Assembly: GCA_934565795.1 (NCBI GenBank)
Contig: CAKTIM010000023.1
Span: 1-32,733 of the forward strand
Source: an uncultured Oscillospiraceae bacterium
GTDB lineage: Bacteria; Bacillota; Clostridia; Oscillospirales; Oscillospiraceae
Length of the DNA: 32,733 nt
Direction of reading: 5' to 3'
Part shown: piece by piece, positions 1-8,475 of the stretch
How positions within the stretch are numbered: position 1 is the stretch's first letter
Layout of the letters: each line of letters opens with the position of its first letter
Notes under the pieces: generated by a model
The model's database searches: none
The model's input: only the letters and a program-made list of their open reading frames with translations
Told to the model about the DNA's origin: nothing
Made by a program: the position numbers and the translations under genes

Positions 1-2
1 TG

Positions 3-77
3 AACATCACCCCCCAAAACAGCGCAACAAACACCACCCCCACCCAAATCCGCTTTGTGGTGAAGGTGCGGAAGTAA
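3..77 (+). CDS. C-terminal end of an unidentified protein (partial)
   Basis: The frame is open from the window edge to TAA at 75-77 and encodes 24 residues ending TQIRFVVKVRK. The alternating hydrophobic/basic pattern looks like a final beta strand. A strong hairpin starts 9 nt after the stop, which supports a real gene end. The fragment is too short to assign a family. The opposite strand is also open here, so the strand call rests on the stop plus terminator arrangement. Confidence 0.45.
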   Translation, partial: NITPQNSATNTTPTQIRFVVKVRK

Positions 78-86
78 CTGAATGCG

Positions 87-120
87 TATCCCCCAGGCTC
101 CAAAGTGAACCTGGGGGATA
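87..120 (+). terminator. Hairpin terminator after the truncated first gene
   Basis: Perfect 11-bp stem TATCCCCCAGG / CCTGGGGGATA with a 12-nt loop, 9 nt after the stop of the partial gene. There is no good T-run on the + side, so efficiency is uncertain. Confidence 0.6.
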
Positions 121-278
121 TTCGTGCCGCTGGATGGGAGACAGCACAAGCCCTCTTTATCCGTGCCAAACCGCAATGGGAATCCACGCTGTGCACATGC
201 CCACTATCTCAGGTCGGCACATGGTAAAAATGCACAATAATTATATGGATTTTTCTATATAAAGCGAAAAACTGACAA

Positions 279-358
279 GTGACTTTTTCAAAAAAGTCGC
301 TATAATACAAATAAAGACGCCGCTCTCCATTCACCTGGTGCGTTCCTGGGCGTATAAT
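279..358 (+). promoter_or_regulatory. Two candidate sigma-A promoters with an operator-like palindrome
   Basis: P1 has GTGACT (279-284), a 16-bp spacer and a perfect TATAAT (301-306). P2 has TTCACC (330-335), a 17-bp spacer and a perfect TATAAT (353-358). The P1 spacer carries the perfect palindrome GACTTTTTCAAAAAAGTC (281-298, 8-bp arms), well placed for a repressor or for the operon's own AraC-type regulator. The remaining bases from 121 to 278 are AT-rich toward the promoter and hold no gene that I can support. The predicted leader before the binding-protein gene is about 45-95 nt. Confidence 0.55.
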
Positions 359-408
359 CAAAGTGCGGATCGGGATTCGCAGAATAATTTAGAATTGGGA
401 GGATCACA

Positions 409-1653
409 ATGAAAAAGCACAGTATGAAATGGTTGGCGATGCTGCTCTGCTTTGCGATGATCGCAGTGTATGTGGCAGGCTTTACCACGGCAGAGGCGGC
501 GGACGTTTCCGGCGAAGAGCCGATTACGATTACATTCTGGCACACCTACGGCGACAACGAGGAAGCACAGTTCCTCAATGAGGTTATGCCCCTGTGGGAG
601 GCTGCCCATCCTGAGATCAAGGTCGAGGCCGTCCGTCAGGACAGCAGCCAGTATCATCAGATGATCGTCACCTCCTTCGGCACCGGCATGAGCCCGGATG
701 TCGCCCGTGTGGACATTGCGAACATTGCGGCCTACGCCAAGCAGGGCGGCCTGGCTGCGCTGAGCGACTATGCTGATTTCGCGGAAATTTCTGAAAACTA
801 TCTGGAGGCTCCGCTTTCCACCAACCTGTATCAGGGCAAGTATTACGGCCTGCCGCTGGACACCAACTGCAAGGCGGCGGTCGTCAACACCAATGTGCTC
901 GCTGAGCTTGGCCTGACGGAGGTTCCTGAGACCATGGAGGCCTTTATCGAGGCTGCCAAGACCCGCGGCTCCTACAGCCTGAACGTATCCGGCGTGGGCG
1001 ACTGGGATATGTATCCCTACTTCTGGCTGTTCGGCGGCGTGCTGACCGACGACGGCTTCACCAAGGCCTCCGGCTATCTGGACAGCGACGCCAGCATTGC
1101 CGCCATGCAGAAGATCGTTGCGCTTCACGATGAGAAAGTCTTTACCATCCGCGATGTGGACGGCTCTGTGGACGCCTGGGACGGTATCAACAGCGAATAT
1201 GCCATGTTCTTTGAAGGCCCCTGGTACTTTGGCTCCTATGAAGACAGCCTGGCGAAGGGCATCACCGCGGCAACCATCCCCACCTACGAGGGGCGCAGCG
1301 CCTCCGTCGTCGGCGGCGAGGACATTGCGGTGTTCGCGACCAGCGAGCACACGGATGCCGCCTATGAATTCGCAAAATTCATGACCTCCGAGGAAGTTCA
1401 GCTGGCGATGCTGAAGGCCGGTCAGCTGCCGATCCTCAAATCCCTGGTCAGCAGTGACGCCGTGCAGAGCAACCCCGTCTGGTCGGTGTACATGGAGCAG
1501 ATGGAGTCCGCCAAGGCGCGCATTCCTTCCCCCAACAATTCCGCCATCCAGGAGATCTGGAGCGAAATGGTGACAAGCATTTTCGTTGAGAATGCGGACA
1601 TTGCCCAGGCAATGCACGATGCAGCCGCCAGGATCGACGAGCAGCTTAATTGA
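409..1653 (+). CDS. ABC sugar transporter solute-binding protein (family 1)
   Basis: A 414-residue extracellular binding protein for a CUT1 sugar importer. ITITFWHTYGDNEEAQF just after the leader and PGS-type closing segments such as YAMFFEGPWYFGSY are typical of the MalE/MsmE family. ATG 409 follows GGGAGG (397-402) at a 6-nt spacing. The leader has basic residues, a hydrophobic core at about 8-24 and an AEA-AD cleavage site near residue 30. I see no lipobox with a +1 Cys; the only Cys in the core (C14) is preceded by MLL, which is unusual for a Gram-positive binding protein. The neighbours (two permeases, GH66, GH13_31) make isomalto-oligosaccharides the likely ligand; this is inference. 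A strong hairpin follows the gene. Confidence 0.9.
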   Translation: MKKHSMKWLAMLLCFAMIAVYVAGFTTAEAADVSGEEPITITFWHTYGDNEEAQFLNEVMPLWEAAHPEIKVEAVRQDSSQYHQMIVTSFGTGMSPDVARVDIANIAAYAKQGGLAALSDYADFAEISENYLEAPLSTNLYQGKYYGLPLDTNCKAAVVNTNVLAELGLTEVPETMEAFIEAAKTRGSYSLNVSGVGDWDMYPYFWLFGGVLTDDGFTKASGYLDSDASIAAMQKIVALHDEKVFTIRDVDGSVDAWDGINSEYAMFFEGPWYFGSYEDSLAKGITAATIPTYEGRSASVVGGEDIAVFATSEHTDAAYEFAKFMTSEEVQLAMLKAGQLPILKSLVSSDAVQSNPVWSVYMEQMESAKARIPSPNNSAIQEIWSEMVTSIFVENADIAQAMHDAAARIDEQLN

Positions 1654-1674
1654 TTAGACACAAAGAAATTCCAG

Positions 1675-1707
1675 AGGCCGCAGAACCGGCGGGGTTCTGC
1701 GGCCTTT
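1675..1707 (+). terminator. Intra-operon stem-loop between binding protein and permease genes
   Basis: Perfect 13-bp stem AGGCCGCAGAACC (1675-1687) / GGTTCTGCGGCCT (1693-1705), a 5-nt loop and a short T run. Such hairpins after a binding-protein gene usually protect its mRNA end or partly stop transcription, giving more binding protein than permease. It lies inside a longer open reading frame that runs into the permease, which argues for the permease start downstream at 1782. Confidence 0.75.
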
Positions 1708-1781
1708 GGACTATGACCCGCCGGGAGGGCATTCACCGCATCTGCGATGTCTGGCCCCCTCAGAAAGGAGAGGCACTTAAT

Positions 1782-2729
1782 ATGGTTTCTGCCGGAAAAG
1801 CCTGCCTGCGTCCCGGCCGTGCCGCGGCCATACGAAAGGGCGCCCGGGGCTGGCTGAACGCACTGCCGTTTATTCTTCCGGGATTGATCCTGGTAATGGC
1901 ATTTGTGGTCTATCCGCTTATCTTCACGGTTCGCATTGCCCTGTCGGAATACCAGATCGTACAGGGAAGGATTACATTTCTGGGGCTGGAAAATTTTCGG
2001 AAGGTACTGTCCGGGGGCTCACGCTTTTGGTATGCCTATCGCAATAATTTCCTTTATGCTTTCGTTACCGTTCCTTTCATCCTGCTGGGAGGAATGCTGT
2101 TTTCTTATCTGATCAACAACCTGCGGCGCGGGCAGGGGATTTTCCGCGTCGGATTTTACCTGCCGGTAATCACCTCCTGGGTCATTGTCAGCCTGGTATT
2201 CCAGTACATGTTCAATAATTCCAACCGCGGCCTGATCAACTACATTCTTGTGGATGTGCTGCATCTTATGGACGACTATGTTCCCTGGCTCCTGCGGGAG
2301 TGGTCGGGCAACGCGGCGATCTGGCTCATGGGCATCTGGAAAAACATGGGTTGGGCGATGCTCATCTACCTGGCGGCGCTCCAGGGGATTCCCAAGGAGC
2401 GCTATGAGGCAGCCGAGCTGGATGGCGCGGGAATATGGGCAAAGTTCTGGCACATTACCGTCCCCAGCCTGCGCCCGACGACGTTCTATGTGATGGTGAA
2501 CATGATCATCGGCTCGTTCAATGTGTTCATCCAGGTAATGATGCTGACCGGCGGCAACCCCAGCGGAAAGACCGCCACCCTGCAATATCTGCTCTATGAC
2601 AAAGCATTCAATCAGTTTGAATTCGGCGAGGCCTCTGCCATCGGTATGATCTCCGCGGTGACCATTGTGGTGCTGACGGTGGTTCTGAACAGGACGCTGA
2701 AGCTTGATAAGCAGGATCAGGAGGGCTGA
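1782..2729 (+). CDS. ABC sugar permease, MalF/UgpA type
   Basis: First membrane subunit (315 residues) of the CUT1 importer. I start it at ATG 1782, after AAAGGAGAGG (1765-1772). The frame is open further upstream to 1650, but that would translate the stem-loop and add 44 non-homologous-looking residues. The basic N terminus is followed by about six hydrophobic segments. The EAA loop that contacts the ATPase is clear: YEAAELDGAGIWAKFWHITV. The size and the order binding protein - MalF-like - MalG-like match the family. No ATPase gene accompanies it, so a shared MsmK-type ATPase encoded elsewhere is expected. Confidence 0.9.
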   Translation: MVSAGKACLRPGRAAAIRKGARGWLNALPFILPGLILVMAFVVYPLIFTVRIALSEYQIVQGRITFLGLENFRKVLSGGSRFWYAYRNNFLYAFVTVPFILLGGMLFSYLINNLRRGQGIFRVGFYLPVITSWVIVSLVFQYMFNNSNRGLINYILVDVLHLMDDYVPWLLREWSGNAAIWLMGIWKNMGWAMLIYLAALQGIPKERYEAAELDGAGIWAKFWHITVPSLRPTTFYVMVNMIIGSFNVFIQVMMLTGGNPSGKTATLQYLLYDKAFNQFEFGEASAIGMISAVTIVVLTVVLNRTLKLDKQDQEG

Positions 2730-2731
2730 GC

Positions 2732-3601
2732 ATGAAAAGCAAAAAAACATCCGAGCGGCTGGGGCAGGCTCTTCTGTGGGTTCTGCTGATCGGCGCGCTG
2801 CTGATTTTTTCCATTCCGTTTCTCTTTATGATTACGAATTCATTTGAGGAATTCAGCTATGTGCTTCCTTATCCGCCGAAGCTGATTCCTACAAGGCTGG
2901 ATTTTTCGGCCTATAAGCATATTCTTCAAATGGACATTTTCCCCGTTGCCGTCCGCAACAGCGTGATCAACACCTGCCTGACAGTGGCAGCTTCGGTGCT
3001 TGTCTCCACGCTGTCGGCCTATGGCTTTGCGCGCATCCGATTTCCGGGGCGCGAGCAGATTTTCTGGCTCTATCTCTTTACGCTGATGATGCCGGGTTTT
3101 CTGAACATCATTCCGCAGTTTTTGATTCTGAAGGGAATTCGCCTGCCCGGCATGCCCAATGGTCTAATCGGGACGCGGGCGGGACTGATCCTTGTGTACG
3201 TGGCCACCAATGTCTGCGGGCATACCTTCTTCCTGCGGAATTTCTTCCGCAGCCTGCCGGACAGCCTGTCGGAATCCGTGATCGTGGACGGCGGCGGACA
3301 CGGTGCGATCTTCTTCCGGGTGATGCTGCCCCTGTCAACGCCTGCCATTGGCACCATGACGATTTTTGCCTTTCAGGGCTTCTGGGAGGAGTACTTTACC
3401 GCCAAGGTGCTTGTAGGCGCAGATGAAAAAATGATTACGCTTCCGCTTCTGCTCCAGCGGCTCAACGGGCAGTATGCTACGCGCTGGGAATGGGTATTTG
3501 CCGCCTCGCTGTTGGCCCTCATTCCAGTGGTTCTGCTGTTCGTTCTGTTCCAGCGTAAAATGGTCGTGGGCGGACTGACACAGGGGGCGGTGAAGGGATG
3601 A
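2732..3601 (+). CDS. ABC sugar permease, MalG/UgpE type
   Basis: Second CUT1 membrane subunit, 289 residues, starting 2 nt after the stop of the first permease with AGGAGG just upstream. The N-terminal membrane segment (about 12-32), ITNSFEEFS and the YGFARIRFPG stretch are typical of MalG-like proteins. The EAA loop is present but altered: SESVIVDGGGHGAIFFRVML replaces the usual ExAxxDGA pattern with ES-V-DGG. It forms the heterodimeric pore with the preceding gene. The last four bases (ATGA) overlap the start of the GH66 gene, implying translational coupling. Confidence 0.9.
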   Translation: MKSKKTSERLGQALLWVLLIGALLIFSIPFLFMITNSFEEFSYVLPYPPKLIPTRLDFSAYKHILQMDIFPVAVRNSVINTCLTVAASVLVSTLSAYGFARIRFPGREQIFWLYLFTLMMPGFLNIIPQFLILKGIRLPGMPNGLIGTRAGLILVYVATNVCGHTFFLRNFFRSLPDSLSESVIVDGGGHGAIFFRVMLPLSTPAIGTMTIFAFQGFWEEYFTAKVLVGADEKMITLPLLLQRLNGQYATRWEWVFAASLLALIPVVLLFVLFQRKMVVGGLTQGAVKG

Positions 3602-5208
3602 GCCTGAAATGCGAATTTTACCGTGCGCAGTACCTTGTGGGGCAGGACGTCTGCCTTTATCTACCCATGGAGGCGGATACGGCACATATCCATGTGTACT
3701 GCCTGGAGCGAGAGTACAGCTGTGTGCACAGCTACCAAGGGCGGATGCTTCTGCTCCGGCAGCTTCCGGCGGGCAGCTACGGTGTTACCGTTGAAGCTGA
3801 CGGTGAGCGCTGGGAGGGGGCCTTTGATATTGTGGACGATGCGCGCGCGGTGACGCGCTACGCATTCCTGTCCGACTTTTCCCCGCAGGATGCGCAGGTG
3901 CAGGATGTGGAGTGGATCCGAAGCCTGCACTTCAATGCGGTGCAGTTCTACGATTGGATGTACCTGCATGACCGCCTGATACCGCCGCAGACGCATTTTC
4001 TGGATCCGCTGGGGCGGCAGACCGACCTCTCGGTGATCGAAAGAAAGATCGAGGCATGCAAACAGGCGGGCATTCGCCCCATTGCCTACGGTGCGGTCTA
4101 CGCCTCCAGCGAAGGACTCTTCCGGGAGCACCCGGAGTGGGGAATGTACACCATGGACGGCAAGCCGATGACCTTTGCCGACTGGCTGTACTATATGAAT
4201 GTCTCGGAGGACTGCGGCTGGTCGACGCACATTCTGGAGGAATACCGGCAGGCCATCGCTCTGGGCTTTTCCGGGATCCATATGGATACCTATGGCTTTC
4301 CCAAGCAGGTCTGGGATGGGGAGGGGCACCCGGTGGATCTGGCGCAGGCACTTTCCGGCCTGATCGATCGCGCAGCCGAGGTCGTCCGCCGGGAGGATCC
4401 AGACAGCGGCGTGATTTTCAACGCCGTGAACAACTGGCCGATGGAGGCTGTGGCAAAGACAAAGCAGGACGCCGTCTACATCGAGGTCTGGCCGCCCAAT
4501 GACCGCTATCAGGATCTGTATACCCTTATCCGGCAGGCGCGCCTGTGCTCCGGCAAGCAGGTGGTGCTGGCCGCATACCTGAAGCCCTTTTTGTCTGCGG
4601 ACGCGGAGGGGGCCGAGCGTGCCTTCCGGCTGTGCTGGGCGGCAATATCCGCTTCCGGCGGAACGCAGCTGGTGCTGGGCGAGGAGAAGAGCATCCTGCG
4701 CGACAGCTACTATGTCAATTATGCTCCGCTTCGTGCGCAATTTCTGCCGGTGGTGCAGAAATACTGCGACTTCCTGGTGCGCTACGCCGCGCTGCTGTAT
4801 CTGGACGACGGAATGGACATTGGACGTACCGCCGCCGGAGGGATCAACGAGGACATTGTATTCGAGGCGGAGGACTGCGCGTTTTCTACGGATGGGGCGG
4901 ACAACACCGTCTGGAGCATTATCCGCGAAGGGGAGCACCGCCTGACGCTTCAGTTTATCAACCTGCGCGGAAATGACGGGCAATGGAACCAGGCAAAGCG
5001 GCAGCCGGCGGCCGTCGAGCACCTGAAGCTTCACCTGCGGCTTGACCGCCCGATTTCTGGCATATATGCCGCCTCGCCGGACGGCGACTCGCTGCAGGCG
5101 CAGCCGCTGCCGGTGACCTATCGCCGGACACCGCAGGGGAGAATTTATACCGCCGAAATTCCGCGTCTGGAGTACTGGACGGCGGTCTGGGTCACAATGG
5201 AGGAATGA
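3598..5208 (+). CDS. GH66 family dextranase / isomaltodextran hydrolase, intracellular
   Basis: A 536-residue glycoside hydrolase. GH66 enzymes cleave alpha-1,6-glucan (dextranase) or cyclise it. Landmarks are RYAFLSDFSP, the HFNAVQFYDWMYLHD segment typical of GH66, GIHMDTYG with the putative nucleophile D230, and YIEVWPPN with the putative acid/base E296. The 66-residue gap between them is close to the roughly 68 of the S. mutans dextranase catalytic pair. An N-terminal beta domain (about 1-95) and a C-terminal beta domain (about 430-536) frame the barrel. There is no signal peptide, so it should act on imported oligosaccharides in the cytoplasm, unlike most GH66 dextranases. The gene overlaps its neighbours by ATGA at both ends. 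A cycloisomaltooligosaccharide glucanotransferase activity is not excluded. Confidence 0.85.
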   Translation: MSLKCEFYRAQYLVGQDVCLYLPMEADTAHIHVYCLEREYSCVHSYQGRMLLLRQLPAGSYGVTVEADGERWEGAFDIVDDARAVTRYAFLSDFSPQDAQVQDVEWIRSLHFNAVQFYDWMYLHDRLIPPQTHFLDPLGRQTDLSVIERKIEACKQAGIRPIAYGAVYASSEGLFREHPEWGMYTMDGKPMTFADWLYYMNVSEDCGWSTHILEEYRQAIALGFSGIHMDTYGFPKQVWDGEGHPVDLAQALSGLIDRAAEVVRREDPDSGVIFNAVNNWPMEAVAKTKQDAVYIEVWPPNDRYQDLYTLIRQARLCSGKQVVLAAYLKPFLSADAEGAERAFRLCWAAISASGGTQLVLGEEKSILRDSYYVNYAPLRAQFLPVVQKYCDFLVRYAALLYLDDGMDIGRTAAGGINEDIVFEAEDCAFSTDGADNTVWSIIREGEHRLTLQFINLRGNDGQWNQAKRQPAAVEHLKLHLRLDRPISGIYAASPDGDSLQAQPLPVTYRRTPQGRIYTAEIPRLEYWTAVWVTMEE

Positions 5209-5210
5209 GC

Positions 5211-6107
5211 ATGCTGTTTTCCTACAATGCAGATCTGCTTCCGAAGGTTCGGATGCTGGGGCAGATACGGTATAACGATCCGTGGATCCATTTTTCCCGG
5301 TGCATCAATGAATGGGTGCTGTATGTCATTCGGGATGGCAATCTGTATTTGCAGGAGGACGGGGTGCGCTACCACCTGAGTGCGGGAGACTTTTTCCTGC
5401 TGGAGCCGGGACTGGCCCATGAGGGCTACCAGCGGGCAGCCTGTGACTATTACTATGCTCATTTCACGCACCCGGATATGTGCCGCGCGGCGGACGAGCA
5501 GCAGGCGATTTCCCTTCTGGCGGAAAAGCGCAGAAAGAGCCTTGTCGGCTATAATCTTGAAGCAGTCGATCCCACGCCGCCCATCACGTATCTGCCCAAG
5601 CAGTTTCGCCTGACAGGCGGGGAATTCAAGGCACAGCTCCGCGCCGCCGTGGATTGTTATGACAGCCGGGAGGATGACTACAAGCGCAGGACATCTACCC
5701 TGCTGCACAGCTTCCTGCTCCAGACGGCGCATGAGTACCTGCTCTCCCGCAACAGCGCCCAGGGTAGAAAGATCCGCAAATCCGATGTGATTGCAGAGCA
5801 GCTCCTGCGTTACCTGAATCAGAACTACACCAAGCACCTGACCAGTACGGAAATCGAAGAGCTGTTTGAAAGCAATTTTGACTACCTGAACCGGGTATTT
5901 TCCTCGTTGACCGGCTCGCCGATTTTTACCTATCTCAATATCCTGCGCATCAATAATGCCAAGCAGCTGATTTCTACCACGGATCTTCCGTTTTCAGAGA
6001 TCGCCTATCTGGTCGGCATCGAGGACAGATATTATTTTTCCAAGCTCTTTCGCAAATCCACCGGCATGAGCCCGACGGAATACTACAAGGAGGTCAGGAG
6101 TCAATAG
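5211..6107 (+). CDS. AraC-family transcriptional regulator
   Basis: A 298-residue regulator with an N-terminal cupin-like sugar-sensing half (about 1-130; HYHL-type strands around YHLSAGDFFLLEPG) and a C-terminal pair of helix-turn-helix motifs (about 195-298). The family signature is seen in LPFSEIAYLVGIEDRYYFSK and FRKSTGMSPTEYYKE. Two ATGs are possible. 5205 overlaps the GH66 stop but sits only 1 nt from GGAGG (5199-5203), whereas 5211 has a 7-nt spacing, so I chose 5211. Its place within the operon makes it the obvious activator of the sugar genes; candidate sites lie at 279-358. Confidence 0.9.
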   Translation: MLFSYNADLLPKVRMLGQIRYNDPWIHFSRCINEWVLYVIRDGNLYLQEDGVRYHLSAGDFFLLEPGLAHEGYQRAACDYYYAHFTHPDMCRAADEQQAISLLAEKRRKSLVGYNLEAVDPTPPITYLPKQFRLTGGEFKAQLRAAVDCYDSREDDYKRRTSTLLHSFLLQTAHEYLLSRNSAQGRKIRKSDVIAEQLLRYLNQNYTKHLTSTEIEELFESNFDYLNRVFSSLTGSPIFTYLNILRINNAKQLISTTDLPFSEIAYLVGIEDRYYFSKLFRKSTGMSPTEYYKEVRSQ

Positions 6108-6108
6108 T

Positions 6109-6732
6109 ATGCGTGAACCGTATCTGCAAACCGGCTTTGTCCGGCTGTGCTGGCAAAAGCTCTTTCATTTGATGGTGCTCAATGTGCTCTTTTTGCTGTG
6201 CAGTGCGGGGGTTCTGACCATCCCGGCGGCGCTGACCGCCCTGTCCCGCGGCTGTCAGGCGCTGCTGCTGGAGGAGCCACATCCATTTCGCAGCTTCTTC
6301 CGCGCCTTTCGGGAAAGCCTGCTGGGGGCGCTTCCACTGGGGGTGCTCTTTCCGCTGGCGCCGGCGGCGCTGGGCTATGGGTGCCTGTTTTATGTCCAAA
6401 ACGCGGCGGAGCGGCCGATTTTCACCGCATGCGCCGTCTTTTGCCTGCTGTGGTGCTGCCTGACATTTTTCTGCGCCTGCCTAGCCTATGGCATGTATGC
6501 GCGGGTAAGGCTGTCGCCCTGGGCAGCGATGAAGAACGGCTTCGTGCTGCTCTTTCGCGGATATGCGCTCGGTTGGCTGCTGGCTGCATTGCTGCTGACA
6601 GCGGCGGAGGGGGCGATGCTTCCGTATACGCTGCCCTGGCTTATGCTGCTGGGCGCGTCGCTTCCGTGCTTCGCGGCGACGCGCGGCACCGTGCCGGTTT
6701 TGGAGCATTTGATTGTTAAGGAGGAAACATAA
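6109..6732 (+). CDS. DUF624 (YesL-like) membrane protein
   Basis: A 207-residue integral membrane protein with about five hydrophobic segments (roughly 18-45, 70-95, 103-130, 145-165, 170-190). The start MREPYLQTGFVRLCWQKLF and the early GVLTIPAALTAL stretch are typical of DUF624/YesL proteins, which recur inside Firmicutes glycan-utilisation operons next to CUT1 transporters. Their molecular role is not established. It starts 1 nt after the AraC stop and ends directly before the GH13 ATG, with AAGGAGG inside its last codons, so it is firmly in the operon. Confidence 0.8.
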   Translation: MREPYLQTGFVRLCWQKLFHLMVLNVLFLLCSAGVLTIPAALTALSRGCQALLLEEPHPFRSFFRAFRESLLGALPLGVLFPLAPAALGYGCLFYVQNAAERPIFTACAVFCLLWCCLTFFCACLAYGMYARVRLSPWAAMKNGFVLLFRGYALGWLLAALLLTAAEGAMLPYTLPWLMLLGASLPCFAATRGTVPVLEHLIVKEET

Positions 6733-8355
6733 ATGAGCGAACAATGGTGGAAGGAACATGTTTTTTATCAGATTTACCCCCGCAGCTTCCAGGATTCCAA
6801 CGGCGACGGGATCGGTGACATCCCGGGAATTCTCTCCCGCCTGGACTATCTGAAATGGCTGGGCGTCGGGGCGGTCTGGCTGTGCCCGGTGTATGATTCC
6901 CCCAATGCGGATATGGGCTACGACATTCGTGATTATGAAAAGATCATGTCGGAATTCGGTACGCTGGAGGATTTTGACCGCCTGGTGGAGGAGCTACACC
7001 GGCGTGACATCAAGCTCATCATGGATCTGGTGGTGAACCACTCGTCCGATGAGCATGCGTGGTTTGTGGAATCGCGCAAAGGCAGGGATAACCCCTATCG
7101 GGATTACTACATCTGGCGGGATGGAAAAGGAGAGAAGGAGCCGAATAACTGGGCATCCTTCTTCACCCCCTCGGCGTGGAGCTATGACGAGCACTCGGGT
7201 CAGTGGTATCTGCATCTTTTCAGTGAGAAGCAGCCCGACCTGAACTGGGAGAACCCAAAGGTCCGCGAGGAAGTATACTCCATGATCAACCGCTGGCTGG
7301 ATCGGGGTGTGGATGGCTTCCGCATGGATGTCATCAGCGCGCTGGCCAAGGCACCGGGGCTCCCGGACGGAAAGGGTGAGGGCTATGTGTTTACGCCGGA
7401 GTACTTTGCCTTCCAGCCCAGGCTCCATGATTACCTGCGGGAAATGCGCCGCCGCTGCTTTGACGGGCGGCAGTGTATGTGCGTAGGGGAGACGACCTTT
7501 GTCACCACGCAGAACGCCAATTCCGTGGTCGGGGACGGCCGGGAGCTGGATCTACTGTTCCATTTTGACTTCATGGATATGGACGGCCAGGATGGGAAAT
7601 GGAATGTGATTCCCTTTGATCTTAGAAAATTCAAGGAAATTCTCGTGCGCTGGCAGGAGGCAATCGACTGGAACACGCTCTTCTGGGGCAATCACGATCA
7701 GCCGCGCGTGGTCTCCCGCTTCGGCTCCACCGCCACGGAGGCGCTGCGCGTCCAGAGCGCCAAAATGCTGGCCACCGCTATGTATCTGCTGCGGGGCACG
7801 CCGTTCCTCTACCAGGGCGAGGAAATCGGAATGACCAATTACCCCTTCACCTCCGAGCAGGAGCTTCGGGATGTGGAAAGCATTAACCTGCTTGCGCAGG
7901 CGCGGAGGGAGGGAAGGGAAGCCTGGGCGTGGAACGGAATCCTGCATAAGGGACGTGACAACGCCAGGACGCCTATGCAGTGGGAGGATGCACCGCAGGC
8001 GGGCTTTACCACCGGGCAGCCATGGATCGCGGTCAACCCCAACTACCATGACATCAACGTCCGCAAAGCACAGGCCGACCCTGATTCCATCCTGTGCTTC
8101 TACCGGGAACTGCTGGCACTGCGCCAGCGCGAAAATGCACTGCTGCGCGGAGCCTTCCGCCTGCTCCTGCCAGAGCATCCGCAGCTTCTGGCATATGAGC
8201 GCACCCTGGAAAGTAACCGGGTAATCGTCTGCTGCAATTTCAGCAGCACTCCGGCAGCCTTGCCGCCAGAATTCACCGGCAAAAGCCTGCTGCAATCCGG
8301 CATCCATGATGGCCATATGAAGCCATATGGCTTTACGGTGCTGGCCGACAAATAG
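6733..8355 (+). CDS. malL: GH13_31 oligo-1,6-glucosidase (isomaltase-type alpha-glucosidase)
   Basis: A 540-residue cytoplasmic enzyme releasing glucose from the non-reducing end of isomalto-oligosaccharides. It has the usual start KEHVFYQIYPRSFQDSNGDG and the conserved regions DLVVNHSS, GFRMDVIS (nucleophile D199), GETTF (acid/base E253) and NHDQPR (D322); PFLYQGEEIGM follows. The residue after the nucleophile is Val200. In this family Val marks alpha-1,6 specificity, whereas Ala, Gly or Thr marks alpha-1,4. The length equals that of the Bacillus oligo-1,6-glucosidases. It follows AAGGAGG (6718-6724) at 8 nt and closes the operon, finishing the degradation begun by the GH66 enzyme. Confidence 0.93.
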   Translation: MSEQWWKEHVFYQIYPRSFQDSNGDGIGDIPGILSRLDYLKWLGVGAVWLCPVYDSPNADMGYDIRDYEKIMSEFGTLEDFDRLVEELHRRDIKLIMDLVVNHSSDEHAWFVESRKGRDNPYRDYYIWRDGKGEKEPNNWASFFTPSAWSYDEHSGQWYLHLFSEKQPDLNWENPKVREEVYSMINRWLDRGVDGFRMDVISALAKAPGLPDGKGEGYVFTPEYFAFQPRLHDYLREMRRRCFDGRQCMCVGETTFVTTQNANSVVGDGRELDLLFHFDFMDMDGQDGKWNVIPFDLRKFKEILVRWQEAIDWNTLFWGNHDQPRVVSRFGSTATEALRVQSAKMLATAMYLLRGTPFLYQGEEIGMTNYPFTSEQELRDVESINLLAQARREGREAWAWNGILHKGRDNARTPMQWEDAPQAGFTTGQPWIAVNPNYHDINVRKAQADPDSILCFYRELLALRQRENALLRGAFRLLLPEHPQLLAYERTLESNRVIVCCNFSSTPAALPPEFTGKSLLQSGIHDGHMKPYGFTVLADK

Positions 8356-8361
8356 AAATGA

Positions 8362-8400
8362 AAACGTCCCCGACTGCGTGCTGCGTAGCCGGGGACGTTT
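8362..8400 (+). terminator. Terminator hairpin after the isomaltase gene
   Basis: Perfect 11-bp stem AAACGTCCCCG / CGGGGACGTTT with a 17-nt loop, starting 6 nt after the TAG stop. The arm ends in TTT, followed by a T-rich but broken tract. Confidence 0.7.
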
Positions 8401-8475
8401 GCTTGTCCTTTGGGATGGAAGTAAGCGGCTGATATAACGATAAAATAAAGACTTTTTTGGATGCCGCATATTTAA

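Noticed and set aside
1650..1781. 44-residue N-terminal extension of the first permease
   Set aside because: It would include a 13-bp stem-loop typical of untranslated spacers. A strong binding site precedes ATG 1782.
358..5034. Large - strand open frames opposite the binding protein and GH66 genes
   Set aside because: Both + strand genes have clear family motifs, binding sites and operon spacing. The antisense frames have no recognisable sequence.
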